In this document: positions 28,440-36,100 of the stretch, one piece after another
Position numbering within the stretch: the first letter of the stretch is position 1
Layout of the letters: every line of letters begins with the position of its first letter
From: Myxococcales bacterium
Lineage (GTDB): Bacteria; Myxococcota_C; UBA6777
Length of the DNA stretch: 64,000 nucleotides
Direction of reading: 5' to 3'
NCBI GenBank assembly: GCA_020632975.1
Contig: JACKEL010000008.1
Span: forward strand, 266,960 to 330,959
Made by a program: the position numbers and the translations under genes
Notes under the pieces: generated by a model
What the model was told of the DNA's origin: nothing
The model's database searches: none
What the model saw: the letters and a program-made list of their open reading frames with translations, nothing else

Positions 28440-28693
28440 TTACCTTTCCCAGTGAAGGGATTCTCCCAAGTTGGCTTGGGGTAAAGTTCTCCTAGCCCTT
28501 GTGATGGAGAGGTTTTGGATGGTGCACTGTCTTTACCCTAAAACTGTTTAACAACATCCCGCAGAGCGTCGAACTGGAGAAGCATTCGACGGTGCCTATG
28601 GATTCTCTCCTAACGGCTCCTTTCCAAAGAAAGGGGGCGGGTCAATCAGGCTTGCCCAAACAAGCCTCCGCCTTCAGGCGGGGGTTATTGACC
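28440..28693 (-). ncRNA. omega (HEARO) guide RNA scaffold of IscB copy 1
   Basis: Region between the element's left end and iscB, read on the minus strand. GGTCAAT (28693-28687) pairs with ATTGACC (28646-28640), enclosing two hairpins, CCGCC-TGAA-GGCGG and GGCTTG-TTTGGG-CAAGCC. Further stems follow, for example GTCGAA...TTCGAC. Position and layout match HEARO RNAs. By analogy with characterised omega RNAs the guide is the roughly 16 nt before GGTCAA, here TTGGAAAGAGCTGACC from the sigma-factor gene (28709-28694). The exact 3' end is uncertain. Confidence 0.8.
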
Positions 28694-29308
28694 GGTCAGC
28701 TCTTTCCAAGTGATATCCTGTGATGTCAGCCAGTCACTCAGCATGGCACGTAACTCCTTGCGCGCATGATGCAAACACGAAGCAACCGTGCCTGGCGAGA
28801 TCTCCATAATCTCTGCTGCTTCGTCATAGGATTTCCCTTCCATGTCGCACAACAACAAAACGGTCCGCTTTGCAGGCTTCAGACCTCTTAGACATATCTG
28901 GACATGTGAACGAAACTGTTGTCGCGATATCTCTTTTTCAGGATCGTCATCTGCCCAAGCAAGTTCGGGCTCTTGACGAAGGCGACCTGTCCAACGCTCC
29001 ATGATGGAAAGGTTACGCCACTCCTTCTTGTGTTGCTGGACCACCACACGCTCCGCGATGCGATGCAGCCAGCTACCCAAACGGCTCTCTCCACGATAAC
29101 TATGCAAAGAGCGATATGCTTCCATAAAAACCACTTGCAACGCATCACGCGCTTGTTCGGGCCTTCCTAATAAACGATATAACCTCGATAAGATCTCCTT
29201 CGCATAACGTCGATATAAAAGAGAAAAGGCTTCTTCGTCTCCCGAAGAAAGAACCTGTTGCACAAGCTCCCAGTCTTCGTGAAGCTCTTTTTGCTGCAGT
29301 TCTACCAT
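28685..29308 (-). CDS. ECF-type RNA polymerase sigma factor, 3' end altered by IscB element
   Basis: 207 aa. Sigma-70 region 2 (FSLLYRRYAKEILSRLYRLL, then DALQVVFMEAYRSLHSYRG, then GSWLHRIAERVV) and region 4 (LKPAKRTVLLLCDMEGKSYD, EIMEISPGTVASCLHHARKEL) are complete, so it should function. Its last codons run into the left end of IscB element 1, and the TAA stop at 28687-28685 is element sequence. The original C-terminus probably ran a few residues further and overlapped the FecR-like start. The cognate regulator is the FecR-like gene downstream. Confidence 0.9.
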   Translation of the reverse strand: MVELQQKELHEDWELVQQVLSSGDEEAFSLLYRRYAKEILSRLYRLLGRPEQARDALQVVFMEAYRSLHSYRGESRLGSWLHRIAERVVVQQHKKEWRNLSIMERWTGRLRQEPELAWADDDPEKEISRQQFRSHVQICLRGLKPAKRTVLLLCDMEGKSYDEAAEIMEISPGTVASCLHHARKELRAMLSDWLTSQDITWKELTGQ

Positions 29309-29496
29309 GCGATGTGGCTCACAATGCTTGCAAAAAATGATTAGAGAAAGAACACATCCTGTCGAAAAAATAACCCAACAAGCTTGAGAGGCGATCTGTT
29401 TTTTGAGTGAACACTTTTGACAAGATCCTTCAAAACTTTTTGATTTTTTTATTTACATATCCCAAGCCCCCGTCTCTCGGGAGAAGACGAACATCA

Positions 29497-31101
29497 TCAC
29501 AACGCAAAAAAGCGAAACCCGAGATGCAAGCAAAGACGCCAAATCGGGATATCGAGTGAGATCTCACTGCCTTGCTGAAAGTTGTAGGACTGATCTGAGA
29601 TGAAAAAAGACAACCGCGCAAAGTTGGTGACGCGCGGTGACCAAGCCCACAGAAACAAGATGTGGGCCATCCCACCCACACGATAGCGCCACGAGTCCCC
29701 ACCTTGTTCCTTGCTCACCCAAAGAACATCCACCCCAGCCCCCAGATCCAAGGTCAGCCCAAAACGACCGCCCCATCGAAGAAAAGGCAGCCCCAACAGC
29801 AACGAAGGTTGGATCGAGACCAGTCGTAGATCATCTTCGCCGTACACCCAGCCTTCGACACGACCCAACAAGGTGAGACGCCATCCCCAGATCCCGATGC
29901 CTACGCCTGTTTCGCCACCAAGCATCACACCTGGCATCGAAGGCCCTCCCAACGAGAGACCCAAATCCAAAAACACACGAAAAGCTGTTGAACCTGTTGG
30001 ATCGTCGAAGGAAGAAAGGGTGCGCTTTTTACGAAGACCGACAGAAGACATCGCAGTTTTTCTCGGGTCATTGGGCTTTACAGGACGCGGAGCCACCTTT
30101 GCAGGCGACGAAACATCAGAACGTCTCACGGGAGGGCGCGAGATCGAAGCCATACGCCGCGTTCGCGGGCGTCTGGGGGGAACAGATGTGCGAGAGGGCG
30201 GAACAGCCGGAGGCACAGACGCACGGTTGGGGCTCATGGGTCTTGCCTCAGAAGGAACAAGCGCCCGCTTTGGAGAGACATCGCGTTCCACCACGGGCAA
30301 GCTTTTTGGCGAGGGATTTGTTTCCAAGCGAGGCGGTATGGGGCGAGGCGACTCTTTCGGCTGGGTGAGATTCAAAGCCCGAGCTGTTACAGGGGATGGA
30401 GCGTTTGTGTCGCGTCGAAGCAAAGCGACCTTTCTTGTAGGAGAAGGCGAGCGCTTGCGACGTCTGCGCCTTACGGCACTAGGCTCAAGCGGTGCCCTTC
30501 GCTTTTTACGTAGAACAGGCCTACGACGACGAGAACGACGCGCGCTCCGCTTTGGGGGCGGAGAAGACAGCTTCTTGGGTTTCTTGGAGATGAGCAGACG
30601 CGGCTTTGCGCTTTTGAGGGGTGTCTGAGGCTCGATCTGTGCAGCGAGCTTATGAGAAGAAGGCAAGGGTCCTCTTCGCAAGGAAACCGTCGCGCGCCGC
30701 CAACGTTCCTCTTCCTTGCCTTTGCTTTTGAGCGCCACAAAGTCCACAAAAAAATCGATATAGTTGAGGATAGTTCGAGCCTTTAACCAGGCTTGTTTGA
30801 GTCGCGGGGGCAACTTAAAGTCGTTGTGTAGATCTCGATAATGCAGGGAAACCAAAGAAAGATCTTTCCAAGAGACGAGGACAGCGAGAGCGTCTTTGGA
30901 CGTCTCGGGGCCTTGTTTGACTTGGAAACCTCGATAACGCAGAAAATGCAAGAGCCAAACAGTACAAGGAGAGTCTTGCAATGTTTTGGAGAAAGAAAGC
31001 CGCACTGTGATCTTGTGTGTTTCAGCCCGCAGTGACGCGCTAGAAAACACAACGAACACACAGAAAACCCTCAAGCACAAAAGCAAGATGCTTTTGCTCA
31101 T
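29497..31101 (-). CDS. envelope protein with Arg/Pro-rich linker and beta-barrel-like C-terminus
   Basis: 534 aa. Signal peptide (VFCVFVVFSSASLRA), a globular domain of about 130 residues, then a long low-complexity linker of roughly 200 residues rich in Arg, Pro and Ser (for example SARRSRRRRPVLRKKRR). The C-terminal 150 residues alternate hydrophobic and polar residues with Gly, ending in an aromatic-hydrophobic FRFFAL; this resembles an outer-membrane beta-barrel. It may be the surface output or sensor of the sigma/FecR system downstream (188-nt gap). IscB element 2 ends 9 nt before its ATG, separating it from its native upstream region. Confidence 0.62.
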   Translation of the reverse strand: MSKSILLLCLRVFCVFVVFSSASLRAETHKITVRLSFSKTLQDSPCTVWLLHFLRYRGFQVKQGPETSKDALAVLVSWKDLSLVSLHYRDLHNDFKLPPRLKQAWLKARTILNYIDFFVDFVALKSKGKEEERWRRATVSLRRGPLPSSHKLAAQIEPQTPLKSAKPRLLISKKPKKLSSPPPKRSARRSRRRRPVLRKKRRAPLEPSAVRRRRRKRSPSPTRKVALLRRDTNAPSPVTARALNLTQPKESPRPIPPRLETNPSPKSLPVVERDVSPKRALVPSEARPMSPNRASVPPAVPPSRTSVPPRRPRTRRMASISRPPVRRSDVSSPAKVAPRPVKPNDPRKTAMSSVGLRKKRTLSSFDDPTGSTAFRVFLDLGLSLGGPSMPGVMLGGETGVGIGIWGWRLTLLGRVEGWVYGEDDLRLVSIQPSLLLGLPFLRWGGRFGLTLDLGAGVDVLWVSKEQGGDSWRYRVGGMAHILFLWAWSPRVTNFARLSFFISDQSYNFQQGSEISLDIPIWRLCLHLGFRFFAL

Positions 31102-31129
31102 CTTTTTTTAGGCGCGGAGACCCCCTTGT

Positions 31130-32362
31130 TTAGAGGGGGGAGGAAGCGCCGTCCTTTCTTTGCATGAGGGTGGTGCTTCTCGCGGCCAGCCGTGTGGTGC
31201 CCTTCTTCACGTTGACGGAAGCCGTGAGCGTTTCTCCCTCGATGCTTTCCAGTGCGAAAAAGCCTGTGCTGCGCTTGCCTTTCACAAACCCTGTGCCTTT
31301 TTCTGTTCTCACCAAGTCGTGTTTGCGTAACCCAAACAGTTTTCCTGTTGGCATGCGTTTTTCGGAGCGTGCCCCTTTGGTTTGTTGGTAGTCTCCAGCT
31401 GCCACGTGCCGCTTCAAGTACAACACATCGTCCAACCTCACCGTTTCCCCGTCCTCGCAGCAAATCGCCACCGCATCGTTGGCATGGCTTTTCGGCAAGC
31501 CCAAACACTGTTCTCGCTTGTACTTCGTTTCGTAGCCATACGTCTCTTCAAACTCCCAGCGTTTCTTCAACTGCGCTTTCACGATACCCACTTCCGTCGC
31601 CTGTTTCGTTTTGCTTTTTCTCGCTTTGAGCGCAAACATTCCAGCGTGCAAGTCTTCGTGACATCTTCGACACAACGTGACCAGATTGTCGGGCGTCTCT
31701 GTCCCACCCTGCGAGCGAAACACCTTGTGATGGACTTGCAACACCTTGTCGTGTTCGACTTTTTGCCTTGATTGGCAACGGTACCCGTCTCGGTCGAGTA
31801 CATAGGCTTTCACGTTGTAAAAGCCCTTTTGAGCGCCTTCCTGATACCCTGCACCCTCCACGTCGGGGTTTGTGAGCTTGTGCGTGTCGAAACTGGCGGT
31901 CTCGACTTTCCACGATGTGACGGGAAGCAGCGCCTCCACCTGCCTTTTTTCGCGTAGGTGACTTTCCACCTTGGAGGTGAGCGAAGGTGCCAGCCTTCCG
32001 TCTTTTCGCATGGATGCGCGATTGCGCCAGCGGGCCTTGCGATAGCGGGTTTTGCGCCCTCGCCGACTCCGCCGATACATCGCCCTTTGCTGCATCTTTT
32101 TGGACACATCGGTTCGGAGTGTGACCTCCGACTGATAGACGACTTGACCGTTGGCGACCGCCGCGCATCCAAGGGTTTTGCTTCCCGTATCCATGCCCGC
32201 GACCACAGGCTGTTTGTATCCTGAACAGCCATACAACAGTTTGAGTGTAAAGGGCGTTCTTCGGAGCACCTTGGCTTTGCCAGCATGGAGCAGACGGCGA
32301 GCCTTGGCAGGAGAACAAGGCATCAGGGGAACTCCGTGTTGGTTTTGAACAAAAACGAACAA
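31130..32362 (-). CDS. iscB: IscB RNA-guided nuclease (copy 2)
   Basis: 410 aa from TTG 32362 with AAAAGG upstream. PLMP domain (GVPLMPCSPAKARRLL), RuvC-I Asp58 (GMDTGSKTLGCA), bridge helix (RRSRRGRKTRYRKARWR), RuvC-II Glu154 (WKVETASFDTHKL), HNH with His211/His212 (LQVHHKVFRSQGG) and RuvC-III His293/Asp296 (KSHANDAVA). Catalytic residues are present. The HNH zinc site appears incomplete: C196 is followed by Gln-Ser-Arg where family members usually have a second Cys at 199, while C231-x2-C234 is intact. It belongs to a different IscB branch from copy 1 (little identity outside motifs). It ends in DGASSPL, encoded by the right-end hairpin as in copy 1. Confidence 0.95.
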   Translation of the reverse strand: MFVFVQNQHGVPLMPCSPAKARRLLHAGKAKVLRRTPFTLKLLYGCSGYKQPVVAGMDTGSKTLGCAAVANGQVVYQSEVTLRTDVSKKMQQRAMYRRSRRGRKTRYRKARWRNRASMRKDGRLAPSLTSKVESHLREKRQVEALLPVTSWKVETASFDTHKLTNPDVEGAGYQEGAQKGFYNVKAYVLDRDGYRCQSRQKVEHDKVLQVHHKVFRSQGGTETPDNLVTLCRRCHEDLHAGMFALKARKSKTKQATEVGIVKAQLKKRWEFEETYGYETKYKREQCLGLPKSHANDAVAICCEDGETVRLDDVLYLKRHVAAGDYQQTKGARSEKRMPTGKLFGLRKHDLVRTEKGTGFVKGKRSTGFFALESIEGETLTASVNVKKGTTRLAARSTTLMQRKDGASSPL

Positions 32363-32369
32363 GACGTTT

Positions 32370-32650
32370 TTCCTTTTCAGGTGGTGCGTATCTGTGCTTT
32401 TGAGGCCAGCACAGAATCCGACATCCTCTCGACGGGATAAACAGCCTTCGCATTGTGGTTGACTTCCGCTGACCCAAGCAGATGTTTACAGAGCCACGAC
32501 AGAGCCTCGGACTGAGGCGGCATCCGAGGGTGTCTCCATGCTGTCTATCGTTGACGAACCACTTTGACTTTCGTCACTTCCTCTGTTCGTCGTCTGGTCA
32601 ACGTGGGCTTACCCAAGCAAGCCCGCCCCTTTAGAGGTGGGTCGTTGACC
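32370..32650 (-). ncRNA. omega (HEARO) guide RNA scaffold of IscB copy 2
   Basis: Read on the minus strand. GGTCAACG (32650-32643) pairs perfectly with CGTTGACC (32603-32596) and encloses hairpins CACCTCTAAAGGGG and GGGCTTG-CTTGG-GTAAGCCC. Downstream are stems such as CCTCGGA...TCCGAGG. The same plan as copy 1 with compensating base changes in the closing stem supports a structured RNA. The candidate guide is the 16 nt before GGTCAA, ATCATCCATGGTATAG (32666-32651). The 3' end near the TTG start is approximate. Confidence 0.8.
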
Positions 32651-33185
32651 CTATACCATGGATGATCTGAGCATGGTGCATCCAACAAACAAAAGCAACG
32701 AATACCTTTTTTGTGAGATATTTTTGCTTGCAAAAATGCAACCTTCCAATCCTCCGCCTGTAAGAGTGCCCCACATCACAGAAATGCGGCACTTGGTACA
32801 AAACAAAACGCATGTGTTTTTTGTGTTAAACATTTTTTATCATGTATATCAACTAGATAAATAAAATCATTTGTATTCCACATTTTTCTTTGGTTTCTTT
32901 TGAAGGAAACGAAACAACCCGCCCACACACAAGAGAAAGACACCACAAATCACCAACAGGATGGGGCCCCACTCCATGGAAAAGACTTCTCTTTTTGTCG
33001 CAGCAGGCCACGCAAAAGGCTTGCCTTCTCAAGCGCTGTTTCAGCGTCAGAACATCCAAACCTACAACCAAAGTCACACCTAGCATCAGACCTGAAAGAC
33101 CGCTATTGCGACGAGATCCCTTGTTTTCAACAACCCCATCAAGGGATCTCAACCATGACAAAATGTATCTCGGAGACTTTTCACG
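32651..33185. other. intergenic region between IscB element 2 and the RHS gene
   Basis: 535 bp, AT-rich in its first half. It should contain the original promoter for the minus-strand envelope/sigma genes and that of the RHS gene. A 36-aa minus-strand frame (ATG 32977 to 32867) encodes one hydrophobic segment, WGPILLVICGVFLLCVGGLF, plus a basic tail. Its ribosome site is poor, so I do not call it a gene. Confidence 0.35.
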
Positions 33186-36100
33186 ATGAGATCAACGCAA
33201 CGTTTTTTGATTTTTCTGTTCTTTTTTTCGATACATTTCTCCGTCCATGCACAAAGCTCATCGGGTGTTGCACCCAATGTGCTCGTACTCCCCACAGGCC
33301 CGGGCTCGATCAGCGGTATGGGCGAAAACGTCCAAGCCAACCTCAACATGGGCCTCATGTCCTACCCCGTAAAGATTATCGTCCCCAAAGGACGGGGCAC
33401 TGCGACGCCCACCATCAGCGTAGTTTATAGTTCAAGCGCTGGGGCGGGGATGATGGGGATCGGTTGGAATCTCAATGCAGGCGGAAGCGTCGAACGCCTC
33501 ACTGTGCGGGGCCTTCCCACCTACACCAACGCGGATCAGTTTTATGCAGGTGGCGAACTCGTCAAGATCCCCAACAGCACCGTGTATCGGGCAAGAATGG
33601 AAAGCGGATTCGTTCGTTACCAATGGATCCAACAAGACGCCAACGACCAAAAAGGTTACTGGCTCGCTGAATATCCCGATGGTTCCAAGGGTTACTATGG
33701 GGCAGACTCCAAAGGTCAGATCGTCTCCACCAGCCAAGTCGTCGGACTCAAAGGCACCTTTCGTTGGGAGCTTGTCACCTTCGTCGATCGCAATGGAAAC
33801 CGCGTCGAGTACACCTACACCAAAGACGCCTCCCAAACTTACCTCGATCAGATCTCATGGGTCTTCGATGCCCAAAATACACCGCTTTATCAGGTGAATT
33901 TTTCTTATGAGTCACGACCTGACCCGATCTCGGATGGCAAGCCTGGCTTTGATATGCAAACCAAGCAACGCCTCAAAGAACTGGTGATCAACTCGGATGG
34001 CAAGCGCTTTCGTAGCTACAAGTTCACCTTTGAAGATGCCACGGGCCTTTCCCGTCTGATCAAAGTAGAGCGCTTTGGACGTGACGGAACCTCCCGTTAT
34101 CCCATCGCTTTCAACATGAAGTACAGCGATGCGACTTTTTCTCCTCAAAATAGCCGACTCGTACAGATGCCCACGGCGCTGGGGATCAACTTTGGCAACG
34201 GAGACGCCGACTTTATCGACATGAACGGCGATGGCCTTCCTGACGTCGTCAACACCGCCCCCGCAGCGCACCGCTTCTTCATCAACCAACTCACGTTGAC
34301 GCCCGACCTCAAGCAAGACAAGCACGATTTCCCCGCAGCACTCGCCAAGGACAACCCAAATCCAATCAATGCCAAGACCTCAACGCCTTCTGTACAGTTG
34401 ATGGACTTTAACGGCGATGGATACACCGATCTTGTCGATGCTGTGGGCAAAAAGATCTACATCAACTTGGGCAACTCCAAGTGGGAAGATGCAAGCCAGT
34501 CCTTGGTGTCTTTCCCTGTGACCCAAGGTGACCCAAATATCCGCTTCTTTGACTACAATGGTGACAAAAAGATCGACATCATCCGTTCGGATGGTACGGG
34601 GACTTCGTACTGGATCAACGATGGCAAAGGCTCATGGACCGCAGTGACGGGAGATACCAACATCGGCCGTTCTTTCTCGACGGACCGCCTTCGACTGATC
34701 GACATCAACGGCGATGGCTTGATGGATGTTGTGCATATCACCAGCAGCAGCCTGCGTTATCGCAAATATCTTGGCTATGGCAAGTGGTCTGATTGGATCG
34801 ATATGACCGTCCCTGGGATCGATCAGTACCCGCTCTCCACCCAAGCCCAGTTTAGCGACATCAACGGCGATGGACTGGCCGATATGGTCGCCTTTTTGGG
34901 GACGAGTATCGTGTACTTCGTCAACAAAAATGGCATGGCTTTTGAGGCGGGCACACAACTGCAAAAGTTCGAAGGTATCGACCTTCCCGACAGTACGCAA
35001 AGCAGCATCCGCATTGCGGACATGAATGGAAACGGTTCACGCGACATCGTGTGGATCGATTCAAGCGGAAAAGTCACATACTTGGAGCTTTTCAATAAAC
35101 GCCCCAACCTGATGACCGAGATCTCCAATGAGATCGGGCAACGCATCAACATCGAATATGGTTCGAGTGTGTATTTTTATCTGCGGGATCAAGTCTGCGA
35201 CAAAGCCAAAGACGCCGCTTGTTCGGGTCCTTGGCTCAACAAGATGCCCATGCCTTTCACACTCGTGACCAAGATCGCCACATGGTCCAGCCGCTCAGAC
35301 AAACCCACCGATCAAGCCCAACCCGCAGCAGAAGAACGCCCTCAGATCCAAACCGTTTACTATCACAACGGATTCTACGATGGAAACGAGAAGAAGTTCC
35401 GTGGCTTCAGACACGTAGAGACGCTGTTTGATGGCGATGCATCCGTAGGTGCGCGCAAAGAAGAGATCAAGTACGATGTGGGCGACACAGACAGCTACTT
35501 CCATGGGTTGCTTTTGGAACAGACCATCTCAGACAACCAAGGCAAGATCTTCCAACAGATCCGAAAGAACTGGAAAGAGTGCGATGTGGCCCTGGGGACG
35601 GTGGATGGAAAGACGCTTACACCTCCTGTGCGTTTTATCTGCCCGAGCACCCAAGAGTTCACTGAGATCGAAGGAGAGAACGACCCAAACAAGTGGCGGA
35701 TACGCTTCAACGAGTACGTGCACGATGGATTCGGAAACATCGTACAAATGAATGCCTTGGGAGAAAAGGCCAAACAAGGCGACGAGCAATACACCGCCTC
35801 TGAGTTTATCACGCCTCAAGACCCCAACTCCCCGACTGCCAAGTGGTTTTTGCGCGCCACCCAGCGCGTGCGTCACTGTGAAGCGCCCCCCCAAGGAAAC
35901 AACAACTGTGCAGAGATCCTTTATTTCTTCGATGGACCGGCCTTTACGGGTCTAGCGGCAGGGCAGATTGAAAAAGGAAACATCACGCGGATTCGGATGC
36001 GTCGAGAGATCGGCAAAGATGTGTGGTTGGAGCCACACCTCAAAGAGTACGATACTTACGGCAATGTCATCCGCTCCAAAGATATCTCAGGCAACACCAG

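Larger units (their letters stand above)
27088..28693 (-). mobile_element. IscB element 1 (ISC-type, no transposase)
   Basis: About 1606 bp. Ends were set by comparison with element 2. The left end starts with GGTCAATAACCC, read on the minus strand from 28693. The right end is a hairpin CCCCCGCC-TAAA-GGCAGGGG followed by TTTCCACGCC, ending at 27088. Contents are an omega/HEARO RNA and iscB; there is no tnpA, so movement would need a transposase elsewhere. It lies between an ECF sigma gene and its FecR-like partner and supplies the sigma gene's last codon(s) and stop. Confidence 0.82.
31111..32650 (-). mobile_element. IscB element 2 (ISC-type, no transposase)
   Basis: About 1540 bp. Left end GGTCAACGACCCACC, read on the minus strand from 32650. 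Right end CCCCCCTC-TAAA-CAAGGGGG then TCTCCGCGCC, ending at 31111. The two elements share end structures but the nuclease genes are very diverged, so they are separate arrivals rather than a recent duplication. No tnpA. Inserted directly upstream of the envelope-protein gene. Confidence 0.82.

Noticed and set aside
32867..32977. 36-aa single-helix membrane peptide (minus strand)
   Set aside because: Poor ribosome site and a stop shortly upstream; the hydrophobic stretch may be chance in T-rich DNA.
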